From contig DXIX01000015.1 in the NCBI GenBank assembly GCA_019112635.1, forward strand, positions 1-64,000: a stretch of DNA of 64,000 nt, given 5' to 3'. Position 1 is the stretch's first letter, and every line of letters starts with the position of its first letter. Below, piece by piece: positions 50,630 through 59,955 of the stretch. A model generated the notes under the pieces. That model was not told the origin of the DNA. It was given only the letters and a program-made list of their open reading frames with translations, and made no database searches. This DNA is from Candidatus Blautia intestinigallinarum. Lineage in GTDB: Bacteria; Bacillota; Clostridia; Lachnospirales; Lachnospiraceae. The translations under genes and the position numbers were made by a program.

Positions 50630-51856
50630 TTATTCCTTCTGGAAATCATCTTTTGTCAGTCCCTCCTGGGCCAGCACGGTCTTCAGGACGGAAATATCGC
50701 TGGAGATATCCCATGCTTCTTCCTGGAAGATGGAATCCAAAAGCTTTTCAAATGCAATGTTTAAAGTGTCTAATGTATCTTCAATCTCCTTTTTGGAGTT
50801 TAAAATATTCTCCCCCTGCACCGGCTGCACAATCAGATCTTCATAGGCGTCCAGAAGCTTCACCGTCACCGGCAGATAATAATCCATCAGCTTATCCAGA
50901 TCCGGAATCACCTCCGGGTGTTCCTTCGCCCTCTGGAAAATCTTCTGCACCACCATCTCCATGTGGGAGATCTTCTGAGAAATCAGCTCGCCCGGAATGG
51001 CATCGTTGCTCTTTCGAATCTCTTCCAGATAATGATTGCCCCGATCCAGAACCTCCTGCACATCCTTATCCGAACTGGTCATGGAGGCTCTCTGTTCCTC
51101 CTGGGCTCTTAACATTTCCTCCCTTTGCTTTTGCAGTCTCAAATACTCCTTATAAGTCTGATTGCTGGTAATCAGAGTCGTCTCACTGTCATCCACATGT
51201 CCCTGGCGGAACCAGCCCTTGGAAATCATCCAGTAGAGTTCCTTGCGGATCTCTTTCTCCGTCTTCCCCACATACCTGGCAAGCTCATCAATCTCACAGT
51301 AAGTTCTCCCTTTCAGACGGATACAAAACCATTTGAAATGACTCACCAGCCGGTTCATGCGCAGCCCGCGGCTCAGGAGAAATCCGCCCGCTCCCCCGAA
51401 GACCAGGAGAAAAACCACCAGCATCGTCAGCTCCGCCGCCGAAGAAGTTCCACCTATTAGAAGGGTCAGAAGCCCAATCGCCATCAGAAGTCCCGTTCCC
51501 AGAAGTCCAATTCCCGCACAAATCTCAATAATCCCCTGTGCTCTGGGGCCGCCCGTCCGGGAATAGAGCAGTCTCTCCTGTTTTACCTGAGCAGGTGGTC
51601 TTTGCGCAGTCTGCTCCCTGTACACCTGTCTGGACTCCCTGTAAGACCGGGGACGGCGCACAGGAGGAGGACCTCCCGGCATTCCATCCCAGTCCTGTCC
51701 CAGAACATTTCGAAGCACCTCTGTGCCATCCCGCACCGCCCGATTCAGCGTCTGGGTGATGTTTTCGTTAAGCTGCCGGAAATCCCTGGAATTCACCGCA
51801 TCCTGAACGATCTTCTGTACTTTGTCACCGAGATCGTACCAATCCTGATTTCTCAT
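50630..51856 (-). CDS. XpaC-like (5-bromo-4-chloroindolyl phosphate hydrolysis) family protein
   Basis: Precedes telA; two TM helices then YWMISKGWFRQGHVDDSETTLITSNQTYKEYLRLQKQREE. Start set at 51856 (RBS GGAGG). Confidence 0.8.
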   Translation of the reverse strand: MRNQDWYDLGDKVQKIVQDAVNSRDFRQLNENITQTLNRAVRDGTEVLRNVLGQDWDGMPGGPPPVRRPRSYRESRQVYREQTAQRPPAQVKQERLLYSRTGGPRAQGIIEICAGIGLLGTGLLMAIGLLTLLIGGTSSAAELTMLVVFLLVFGGAGGFLLSRGLRMNRLVSHFKWFCIRLKGRTYCEIDELARYVGKTEKEIRKELYWMISKGWFRQGHVDDSETTLITSNQTYKEYLRLQKQREEMLRAQEEQRASMTSSDKDVQEVLDRGNHYLEEIRKSNDAIPGELISQKISHMEMVVQKIFQRAKEHPEVIPDLDKLMDYYLPVTVKLLDAYEDLIVQPVQGENILNSKKEIEDTLDTLNIAFEKLLDSIFQEEAWDISSDISVLKTVLAQEGLTKDDFQKE

Positions 51857-51957
51857 ATAATGCCTCCATCTTTTTACGTAGATACCTGGAATCATTATAA
51901 CGGAATCCCATAAAAAAAGCAATGCGCAGGGCCCTCCCCCGCGCATCGCTTTTGAAT

Positions 51958-52449
51958 TTATTTCACCCTCTCATACCGTACAAACTGATACTCCAGATCG
52001 AAGTAAGTCTGTTCCTCACTGGAGGCCGCCACTCTCCACTGAGGCATCTCATCCAGATTGGGAAAATGGGTATCCGCCTCATAGGCATAATCAATCTTTG
52101 TCACATGAGCCACATCGCAATAAGGAAGCAGCTGCTCATAGACACTGGCTCCCCCGATCACATAGACATTCTCAGAGGGATACTTCTTCAGTTCCTCAAG
52201 CAATTCCTTCTCACTGTGAACGATGACCGCGTCTTTTGCCTGATAATTTTCATTTCTTGTGAGAACAATATTCGTTCTCTTCTTCAGCGGCAGTCCGTTG
52301 GGAAAGCTTTCCAGCGTCTTTCTTCCCATGACCACCACATTTCCCGTCGTCGTCTCCCGGAAATATTTCATATCCGCAGGGATACTCACCAGCAGTTTGT
52401 TATCCTTGCCGATCCCCCAGTTCTGGTCCACAGCCACAATGATATTCAT
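51958..52449 (-). CDS. folA: Dihydrofolate reductase
   Basis: 163 aa, MNIIVAVDQNWGIGKDNKLLVSIPADMKYFRETTTGNVVVMGRKTLESFP. Confidence 0.96.
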   Translation of the reverse strand: MNIIVAVDQNWGIGKDNKLLVSIPADMKYFRETTTGNVVVMGRKTLESFPNGLPLKKRTNIVLTRNENYQAKDAVIVHSEKELLEELKKYPSENVYVIGGASVYEQLLPYCDVAHVTKIDYAYEADTHFPNLDEMPQWRVAASSEEQTYFDLEYQFVRYERVK

Positions 52450-52469
52450 TCTTCTCTCTCCTTCTTTTC

Positions 52470-53318
52470 TCAGATTGCAATGGGAATATTCTTCACCTGC
52501 GGCCCTGCCTGGTAATTCTCCACAACCAGATCATCCACCGTAAAGGCATAGAAATCCTTCACCTCCGGGTTCAGATAGACCGTGGGCGCAGGATACGTCG
52601 GTCTTTGAATCAATTCCTCAATCACCGGCACATGGCGGTCATAGATGTGACAGTCCGCAATCACATGCACCAGTTCTCCCACCTGCATATCACAGGCCTG
52701 GGCGAACATGTGGACTAACAGGGCATACTGGCACACATTCCAGTTATTCGCCGCCAGAATATCCTGGGAACGCTGATTCAAAATGGCATTCAACGTCAGC
52801 TTTTCGCTCCCCGGCTCCTGCGTCACATTAAAGGTCATGGAATAAGCACAGGGATACAGATGCATTTCATGCAGATCCTGATGCACATAGATATTAGTCA
52901 TGATTCTGCGGCTGAACGGATTGTTCTTCAAATCATAAAGAACCCGGTCTACCTGATCCATCATCCCTTCCTTATATTCATGCTTCACACTCATCTGATA
53001 GCCATAGGCCTTTCCGATGGAACCGCTCTCATCCGCCCAACTGTCCCAGATGTGGCTGTGCAGGTCGTGGATATTGTTGGATTTCTTCTGCCAGATCCAC
53101 AGGATCTCATCAAAAGCACTCTTGAGCGCTGTCTTGCGCAGGGTGAGCGCCGGGAACTCCTTTCTGAGATCGTAACGGTTCACAACCCCGAATTTTTTAA
53201 TGGTGTATGCCGGCGTCCCGTCCTCCCAGACAGGACGTACCTTCTCTCCCTTTGTGTCAGTACCGTTCTCGAGGACATCTTTGCACATGGAAATAAATAT
53301 ATGGTCTGCCAGGCTCAT
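52470..53318 (-). CDS. thyA: Thymidylate synthase
   Basis: MSLADHIFISMCKDVLENGTDTKG...; LYPCAYSMTFNV, LNAILNQRSQDILAANNWNVCQYALLVHM. Start at 53318. Confidence 0.93.
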   Translation of the reverse strand: MSLADHIFISMCKDVLENGTDTKGEKVRPVWEDGTPAYTIKKFGVVNRYDLRKEFPALTLRKTALKSAFDEILWIWQKKSNNIHDLHSHIWDSWADESGSIGKAYGYQMSVKHEYKEGMMDQVDRVLYDLKNNPFSRRIMTNIYVHQDLHEMHLYPCAYSMTFNVTQEPGSEKLTLNAILNQRSQDILAANNWNVCQYALLVHMFAQACDMQVGELVHVIADCHIYDRHVPVIEELIQRPTYPAPTVYLNPEVKDFYAFTVDDLVVENYQAGPQVKNIPIAI

Positions 53319-53341
53319 AGCTCTCTCCTTTCTCTCTGAAA

Positions 53342-53364
53342 AAAATTCCCGCTGCGGGAATTTT
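53342..53364 (-). terminator. Terminator-like hairpin in thyA leader
   Basis: Minus AAAATTCCCG-CAG-CGGGAATTTT-TTT just upstream of RBS GGAGAG. Confidence 0.65.
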
Positions 53365-53474
53365 GTCTTCATCACAATATAACTAGTATAACTTAAGAAA
53401 CCCAAGCCGACAAGGAGAAACTGAAAAAAGCACCGGCATCCATTCCAGGTTGGACATCCTGGCCATTTCATGTT

Positions 53475-54017
53475 ATGATAGGGCTCATGAAATACATCTA
53501 TATGATTTTAAAACCTTTTTCTTTTCTGCCCGCTCTCACCATTATGTATCTGATTTTTTCATTTTCAAGCCAGACCGGGGAGGTGTCCGGCGATCTGAGT
53601 TACCGCGTCAGCTACAAAGTGGTGGAAGTCGCAGAGATGGTGGACCAGGTGGTGGATCTGGGAATTGAACCTGGCAACACCGACTATTACGCGGAAAAAA
53701 TAAATTACTACGTGCGCAAAGCTGCCCACATGACTGAATATTTCTGTCTGGCTGTGGCTGTGGCGTTTCCCTTCTACGTCTACGGACTTCGGGGCTTTCC
53801 CCTGCTTCTTCTGGCAGGCGCGATCTGTGTAGGCTTCGCCGGACTGGACGAATATCATCAGTCTTTCGTGGAAGGAAGAGGACCCTCCCTGCGGGATGTG
53901 GGCATTGACAGCATCGGCATCTTCTTCGGCATCATGGTTGTCCGTCTTTTTTGCTGGACTACTTTGCAGATGCTTCCGAAGCCTAAGAAAAAGAGAAGAA
54001 CACGTCAGCGCAGATGA
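53475..54017 (+). CDS. VanZ family protein
   Basis: 180 aa; YYVRKAAHMTEYFCLAVAVAFPFYVYG...GFAGLDEYHQSFVEGRGPSLRDVGIDSIG. Confidence 0.92.
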   Translation: MIGLMKYIYMILKPFSFLPALTIMYLIFSFSSQTGEVSGDLSYRVSYKVVEVAEMVDQVVDLGIEPGNTDYYAEKINYYVRKAAHMTEYFCLAVAVAFPFYVYGLRGFPLLLLAGAICVGFAGLDEYHQSFVEGRGPSLRDVGIDSIGIFFGIMVVRLFCWTTLQMLPKPKKKRRTRQRR

Positions 54018-54997
54018 CGCCAGGTCCATCTGCCTGCCCCGGCGCAGAGCAGGGACAGCAGGACAAACAGGGTATTCTGTGCGAATTTCCAAAGCCGTTC
54101 CATTTCCCAGAACGGCTTTTCTGTCTGTAAAAACCAGTAAAAATTTTCTTTCTGTTCTCTTATGAGATCTCCCCAGTAGGAAAAGTCCGACCAGCTGGAA
54201 GGAATCCAGGAAGTCCCCGGCTTCAGACTCCACAGCAGCACCCCGGCTCCGGCCAGACACACCGCTGCAAAGATCCCTTTCTTCCAGCCTTTTTTCACCG
54301 GCCACCCTCTCTTTTCCAGCCAGCTGCTTCCGGCCCATATCATCCAGAACCAGTAGAGACATCCTGCCGCCAGCAGGATTCCTTTGTCAAAGCCAATCAG
54401 AAAATCTCCGCTCACAATCTCTCCCTGATATCCATAGCGTATAAGAAATTCTTCCGCCGCCTTTCTGGCATCTGCAAAGTCTGCTTTTTTCAGGTTCACC
54501 CAATTCATCTGCATTTCTTTCCCGGCGGAAAATAAGGCCTCCCGTCCTCTGGTTCGCAATACCTGGCGGATCGTATATTCCTTCTCCCCCAGTTGAACCT
54601 TCAGGCCTACTGCCTGAGTGGTCCCGAACAGCTCCCGGGCAGTCTGCTCATCCAGCACACAGCCAAAGGTATCCTCCACAGACAGGGTGTGGATGCGGCT
54701 GTCATAGAGATTCCCGTCCCCATACACGCCCACGCAGAAAGTGCGGACCGTCCTGCCCAGGGAGGGACTGGTGAGCTGCTGCCATCCCAGGCTCCCCCAG
54801 AAAAGACAGTTTTCCGGATTTTCCAGGGTCTTCTCCTTCTCCATCACCTGCTGCGCCTGGACGGCATCCGGGAACTGGCCGGCCAGCTGCACACTCACCA
54901 GCCTTTCATTGTCTTCCAGCGCTTTTCTCCCCTGCCAGGCCAGAAGAAAAAAGAGAAACGCCAGTCCAAAGAACCCTATCTGAATTCCCCGCCTCAT
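54005..54997 (-). CDS. Membrane protein with MacB-periplasmic-core-like domain, no FtsX-like TM bundle
   Basis: 330 aa; RIHTLSVEDTFGCVLDEQTARELFGTTQAVGLKVQLGEKEYTIRQVLRTRG. Confidence 0.6.
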   Translation of the reverse strand: MRRGIQIGFFGLAFLFFLLAWQGRKALEDNERLVSVQLAGQFPDAVQAQQVMEKEKTLENPENCLFWGSLGWQQLTSPSLGRTVRTFCVGVYGDGNLYDSRIHTLSVEDTFGCVLDEQTARELFGTTQAVGLKVQLGEKEYTIRQVLRTRGREALFSAGKEMQMNWVNLKKADFADARKAAEEFLIRYGYQGEIVSGDFLIGFDKGILLAAGCLYWFWMIWAGSSWLEKRGWPVKKGWKKGIFAAVCLAGAGVLLWSLKPGTSWIPSSWSDFSYWGDLIREQKENFYWFLQTEKPFWEMERLWKFAQNTLFVLLSLLCAGAGRWTWRHLR

Positions 54998-56343
54998 GAC
55001 TTCGCCAGCCGCACACGGCTGCCTCCCTGTATGGCCTTGTCTGTACTCACCACAATCTTCTGCTCATTGGTCAGAGTTCCGCTTTTTAAGGCAACTGTGG
55101 TCTCATTTTTCTCCTCCACTTCCACAGGAACCTGCCGTACCGTCTGAACATTCCCCAGAACCGAATCCTCCTCTTCCACCACGTAGACAAAGTAGTCGGA
55201 ATCATTTTCATAGAGCGCCGTAAGAGGAAGACAGCAGTCATACACCTGAGACTCCTTTGTGATCTGAAAATCCAAAGACTCACCAATCTCCACCTGAGAA
55301 GAAGGCACGGAGATCACCACACTCAATCCTCCCTCTTTTTGATGATTCACACTTTTTACCGTTCCTTTTTCTTTTAATTTCTTCCCCTCCTGGTCTGTGA
55401 GCTCCACCTCGGCCCCCGCCTGGGCGTACTCTTCCTGACTGGCATCGATGGATGCTGTCAACTGATAATTTTCACTTTCACTCTCCTGCCCGATGAGCAG
55501 TACCGCTTCTTCTGTAGTCTGACCTCCCGCAGACACATTGATCTTGCTCACTGTGCCGGAGCTGGGGGCAAGCACCTTTCCCTCCTGGTTCACAAGAGCA
55601 TCCACCTCATCCAGATCCGCCTGTTTTTGTCGGATAATCACTTCCTGAATCTGGGCTGAACTGTCAGTCTGCGCCGGCAAGGAAGCCGCCTCCACCGCCT
55701 GACGGGCAGCCAGAACACTCTGCTCCCGGTTCGCCACCGCAGTCTCCAGCGCTTTCTCCTTCTCCCGGACCTGTTCTGCCAGACTCTGTTCATCCTGGCC
55801 GGCCCCTTCCTCGGCAGAAAGTCCATCCGCGCTGGCGTCATAGAATTCATTCAATTCTTCCTGGGCCAGATCCAGATCTTCCTGGGCCTGGGCCACCTCC
55901 AAATCCGCCAAAGCCACTGCCTGGTCATAGCTTTCCTGGGCATGGGCCAGATCCGAATCCTGCTTTTCCTGGGCTAGCTGATTCTGCTGTCTGGCATCCT
56001 CCTGGGTCAGGCGTGCCTGCTCCATCTCAGCTTCTATGGATGCTCTCGTTTTCTTCAGAGTCTTCATATCCACCTGAAACAGCAGATCCCCCGCTTCCAC
56101 CTGGTCCCCTTCCTGGACGTTCATGGAAGTAATCTTCATCTGCGCCACAGTGAAAACTGCCTGCTGCTTTGTGCTCTCCACGTTTCCTGTTCCGCTGATA
56201 CTGTGGTCAATGACCATTTTCTTTATGGGTGATGTCGTCACCTGTGCCACCCGGAAGGAATCCACACTTCTGGAAAATACCGTCAGAAGACACATGACCA
56301 GAAAAAAGATTCCCAGGGCCTGCAATGCTTTCTTTCGATTCAT
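54994..56343 (-). CDS. HlyD-family periplasmic adaptor (membrane fusion) protein
   Basis: 449 aa; SGTGNVESTKQQAVFTVAQMKITSMNVQEGDQVEAGDLLFQVD; coiled coil; APSSGTVSKINVSAGGQT. Confidence 0.88.
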   Translation of the reverse strand: MNRKKALQALGIFFLVMCLLTVFSRSVDSFRVAQVTTSPIKKMVIDHSISGTGNVESTKQQAVFTVAQMKITSMNVQEGDQVEAGDLLFQVDMKTLKKTRASIEAEMEQARLTQEDARQQNQLAQEKQDSDLAHAQESYDQAVALADLEVAQAQEDLDLAQEELNEFYDASADGLSAEEGAGQDEQSLAEQVREKEKALETAVANREQSVLAARQAVEAASLPAQTDSSAQIQEVIIRQKQADLDEVDALVNQEGKVLAPSSGTVSKINVSAGGQTTEEAVLLIGQESESENYQLTASIDASQEEYAQAGAEVELTDQEGKKLKEKGTVKSVNHQKEGGLSVVISVPSSQVEIGESLDFQITKESQVYDCCLPLTALYENDSDYFVYVVEEEDSVLGNVQTVRQVPVEVEEKNETTVALKSGTLTNEQKIVVSTDKAIQGGSRVRLAKS

Positions 56344-56346
56344 ATC

Positions 56347-57183
56347 CTACTCCTTTGAGGCTGTGGCCACAATTCCCTGCTCCAGATACTCCTGGCCTGC
56401 CAGGAAAATACACACAGCCGGTATCAGTACCACCACCGATGTGGCAAAAGCCAGACCTGCCCGGTCCATCCCGATATTCGGAAGGAACAAAGACAGAGGC
56501 CACAGTGCTTTTGTCTTCAGAAATGCCATAGGCTGCTCAATCAGGTTCCAATATTCCAGAAAATCCAGAACCAGCGCCGAGAGAATCCCCGGAGAACCCA
56601 GGGGAATCCCGATTTTCAGAAAAATCTGAAACTCCCCTGCCCCGTCCAGTCTGGCCGCTTCCAGAAGGCTGTCCGGCACTCCACAGAAGAACCGGTACAT
56701 GATAAACACCGGAAATGTGGAGAATACTGCCGGGAGAACAATGCCCGCCTGGCTGTCCAGAAGGGAAAGCCAGTCCAAAACCAGATAATCCGACAACATC
56801 AAGACCTGGAAGGGCATCATCATCAGAACCAGATACAGAGTGAACAGCACCTTTCTTCCCGGAAAATGAAATTTTGCCATTCCCCAGGCCGCCGGCACCG
56901 CCACCAGAAGCTGGCCGGCCAGAATCTCTCCCGTCATTTTCACTGAATTCCAGAACATCTCATAGAACTCTGGCGAATCAAAGAGCAGTTTCACATAGGA
57001 TTTCAAGGTGGGATACAGGGGAAATAGTTTCCATTCCATATACCCGGGTGTCTCCTGCAAAACCGGCGCCAGCATTTCCTGAAGTTCCACATCTCCTGTC
57101 AGTGACCCCGTCACCAGAAACAGCACCGGGGATAACATCCAGGCAGCCAGAATCCCCAAAAACAAAATCCGAATCTTCTTCAT
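56347..57183 (-). CDS. Carbohydrate ABC transporter permease (MalG-type)
   Basis: 278 aa; EAA motif DSLLEAARLDGAGEFQIFLKIGIPLGSPGI. Confidence 0.88.
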   Translation of the reverse strand: MKKIRILFLGILAAWMLSPVLFLVTGSLTGDVELQEMLAPVLQETPGYMEWKLFPLYPTLKSYVKLLFDSPEFYEMFWNSVKMTGEILAGQLLVAVPAAWGMAKFHFPGRKVLFTLYLVLMMMPFQVLMLSDYLVLDWLSLLDSQAGIVLPAVFSTFPVFIMYRFFCGVPDSLLEAARLDGAGEFQIFLKIGIPLGSPGILSALVLDFLEYWNLIEQPMAFLKTKALWPLSLFLPNIGMDRAGLAFATSVVVLIPAVCIFLAGQEYLEQGIVATASKE

Positions 57184-57187
57184 TTTC

Positions 57188-58036
57188 TCACTCCTTTACA
57201 TCCCAGGCTTTTTCCAGACAGAATACCAGAAGAAAGATCACCGCACCGGTGACCACGGCGCCAGCCGCCATCTTGTCAAAGGACAGGTCCCGGTACCAGT
57301 TATTAAACAGATGCTGCAGAAGGTACATACTCTCATGGGGATAATCTCCCGCCACCAGGTAGGCCTCCCGGAACACCTTGAACGAATTCAACAGAGACAG
57401 AACCGTGACTGTAAACGCACAGGGCAGAAGGTTTGGAAGAGTAATCCAGACAAAACACTGCCAGGAATCTGCCCCGTCCACCTTCGCCGCCTCATAGAGA
57501 CTGTAGGGGATTCCGGACAAGCCGGCCAGCCATAAGATCACGTCATAGCCAAGATTCCGCCAGAGATAACTGAACACCAGAACACCAAAAGCGGCAGAGG
57601 AATTCATCCAGTCCACTCCTGTAAGATGCAGCCCTGTCAGAATGCGGTTGAGAAGCCCCTGCGAGTGGAACAGCAGCCGCCACAGCAGCACCACTGAGGC
57701 CACCGGTATGGCCATGGGAATCAGAAACGCACTTTTCAACGCCTGCCGGTGCCGGATTTTCCCGGACAGAAGTAATGCCGCCGCCAGGGACAGAACCAAA
57801 AGCAGCGGAATACAGACTCCCACAAAACGCAGGGTATTCCAGGCTGCCAGCTGAAACGCCGTGTTCTCAAACACATCCAGATAATTACGGATTCCCACAA
57901 ATTTCCCGGTCACTGCCTCCCCGAAGGAACGCCTGATCACATCCAAAAAGGGCAGGAACACAAACAGGCTCACTCCCGCCAGGCTGGGAGCCAGAAACAG
58001 AAGTCCTTTTAACTGAGACTTGCCAAATTTCTTCAT
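57188..58036 (-). CDS. Carbohydrate ABC transporter permease (MalF-type)
   Basis: 282 aa; EAA motif YSLYEAAKVDGADSWQCFVWITLPNLLP. Confidence 0.88.
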   Translation of the reverse strand: MKKFGKSQLKGLLFLAPSLAGVSLFVFLPFLDVIRRSFGEAVTGKFVGIRNYLDVFENTAFQLAAWNTLRFVGVCIPLLLVLSLAAALLLSGKIRHRQALKSAFLIPMAIPVASVVLLWRLLFHSQGLLNRILTGLHLTGVDWMNSSAAFGVLVFSYLWRNLGYDVILWLAGLSGIPYSLYEAAKVDGADSWQCFVWITLPNLLPCAFTVTVLSLLNSFKVFREAYLVAGDYPHESMYLLQHLFNNWYRDLSFDKMAAGAVVTGAVIFLLVFCLEKAWDVKE

Positions 58037-58124
58037 ATGTTTATCCTTTCTGAAAAGCTCTTTTCAGAATGAAATTATCACGGCAGTCTCTAAACTCTCT
58101 CTAAAGGAAATTTTCCGCATAAAA

Positions 58125-58147
58125 AAAGGACCGCACACCGGTCCTTT
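58125..58147 (-). terminator. Intrinsic terminator at end of thioesterase gene
   Basis: AAAGGACCG-cacac-CGGTCCTTT followed by T-run on minus strand. Confidence 0.8.
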
Positions 58148-58566
58148 CACTGTTCTTCCTGAAAAATCTTCTTTCCCATATCATAATAGGTGAATTCTCC
58201 CTGAACCAGGAGCTTTCCCTCATCGTTTCGGATCTGTACTTGGAAGACACTGATCCGTTTCCCATGTTTGATCACTCTCGCCTCTCCAGTCAGTTCTTTC
58301 ACCTGAAGAGCCGGAACCAGATAATTGATACTGGCGTTCACTGTGGTGGAATAATCTCCGTACGAGGAAGCTGCCGCGCCGGCCACCGAATCCGCAATAC
58401 TGAACAGACAGCCCCCGTGGACGGATCCAAGAAAATTGGTGTGATCTTTCTCCACCGCCAGTTTCACCTTCGCGTAACCTTCCCGAATCTCCACCGTCTG
58501 AATCCCCAGCTTGCGGGTGAAATGATTCCCTTCATCCCGAAACTGAATCAATTTTTCATAATCCAT
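58147..58566 (-). CDS. PaaI-family hotdog thioesterase
   Basis: 139 aa; NFLGSVHGGCLFSIADSVAGAAASSYGDYSTTVNASINYLVPA. Confidence 0.9.
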   Translation of the reverse strand: MDYEKLIQFRDEGNHFTRKLGIQTVEIREGYAKVKLAVEKDHTNFLGSVHGGCLFSIADSVAGAAASSYGDYSTTVNASINYLVPALQVKELTGEARVIKHGKRISVFQVQIRNDEGKLLVQGEFTYYDMGKKIFQEEQ

Positions 58567-58572
58567 ATCTTG

Positions 58573-59829
58573 TCACTCCTCTCCTTCTTTGTTCACCTGA
58601 TCTTCAAGCGGCAGGTACAATAACAACGCAAAAACACCTCCGGAAGTCTGAATCTGGATTCCGCCGCCGTGACGGCGGACAATCTCCTGCATACTCAAAA
58701 TTCCAAATCCATGCCGGCTCCTGTCCTGTTTCTCCGTGAGAAAGCGTCCTCCTTCCTGCCTTGGAACCTCCCGTATGGGATTACTCACCTTCAGCACAAA
58801 CAATCCCTTTCTCATGTGCGTCTCCAGAGAAATCTTATGTTCTTCCGCTGCCAGCCTGTCACAGGCTTCCATCGCATTGTCCAGAGCATTTCCAAAGAGA
58901 GCACAGATATCTGCCTTCTCAAAAGGCAATTCCGCGGGAATATCCACCGTCGGGCAAAACCGGATTTTCTTCTGTTCCATCAAAGACTGTTTCACACTGA
59001 GGACCGCATTCACCACCGGCTCCCCGCAGTATTTCCGGGGACCGGTCAGAGCCGCACTCTCCAGAAGGCTCTGGATATAAGTCTGTTTTTCTTCTTCCGG
59101 AAGAACTGCCAGCGCCTGCAGATGATTCGCCATATCATGCTTCAGCCGTCTCACCTCGAAATTCTGCTGTTCCAAAGACTCATAATACTTCTGGTTGATC
59201 TGGTCCAGCATCCTCTCCTGCTCCATCTTCTGCTGCCGGATCAGCACCGTGACCGCCCAGAGCAGGCCCACCAAAGACAGACCGGATAAAATCATCAGAA
59301 TCAACGCCTGAAGATTTTCCATGAAATCCATCCGATAACTCTGGCGGTTCAAAAGGGCCACAGTGATCACCACGCCAATCGGCGTGCACGTCAAAAGGAG
59401 CATAAGCCTCCACAAAGCCGGGCTTAACTCATATTCTCTGGTCATGCGCAGCCTCTTGGTCGCCAGGTAAAAAATCACAGCAAACAAAATCCGAAGCATC
59501 GCTGTACAATACCGGTCTAATTGAAAAAAATTGTCAATCACCGCGTTGAAGGCAAACACCCCGCTCATAATCATCAGGCCGATGGTCACCTTCTTCAGAA
59601 AGCTTCCCCGGCAGGCACACAAAAGGCAGAGCAAGAAGCACAGAAACGTGGGAATCAGATTGATCCAGTCTCGAAAAAAGATCACCATATTGATCTGCAC
59701 CGCACAGCCCAAAAGCAGAATTCCCTGATTCCACCATCCCTTTTTGCATTCCAGAAGATTTTTCACTGCCAGCTCCAAAGCCACACCGGAGACCGCCAAG
59801 AAAAAACACCCGAAAAAGACCTTCCACAT
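58573..59829 (-). CDS. Sensor histidine kinase, GHKL/AgrC-like
   Basis: H-box FEVRRLKHDMANHLQAL, N-box FGNALDNAMEACDRL, multi-TM N-terminus; start at 59829 (RBS GGAGG). Confidence 0.88.
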   Translation of the reverse strand: MWKVFFGCFFLAVSGVALELAVKNLLECKKGWWNQGILLLGCAVQINMVIFFRDWINLIPTFLCFLLCLLCACRGSFLKKVTIGLMIMSGVFAFNAVIDNFFQLDRYCTAMLRILFAVIFYLATKRLRMTREYELSPALWRLMLLLTCTPIGVVITVALLNRQSYRMDFMENLQALILMILSGLSLVGLLWAVTVLIRQQKMEQERMLDQINQKYYESLEQQNFEVRRLKHDMANHLQALAVLPEEEKQTYIQSLLESAALTGPRKYCGEPVVNAVLSVKQSLMEQKKIRFCPTVDIPAELPFEKADICALFGNALDNAMEACDRLAAEEHKISLETHMRKGLFVLKVSNPIREVPRQEGGRFLTEKQDRSRHGFGILSMQEIVRRHGGGIQIQTSGGVFALLLYLPLEDQVNKEGEE

Positions 59830-59892
59830 TCCAATTCTTCCTCCACCTGTAGACTGCCTCCAGTATAACACACTCCGGATAAATCGCAAAGA

Positions 59893-59925
59893 AGTGAGTC
59901 CCCATTTCACGAATGAGGACTCACT
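59893..59925. terminator. Hairpin between opu-type operon and histidine kinase
   Basis: AGTGAGTCC-ccatttcacgaatga-GGACTCACT. Confidence 0.6.
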
Positions 59926-59955
59926 TTCTGACACACATTATCGATTTTTTCCGTT

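Noticed and set aside
53565-54362. 265-aa minus-strand ORF
   Set aside because: Overlaps VanZ on the opposite strand and the MacB-like gene in another frame; no RBS or domain.
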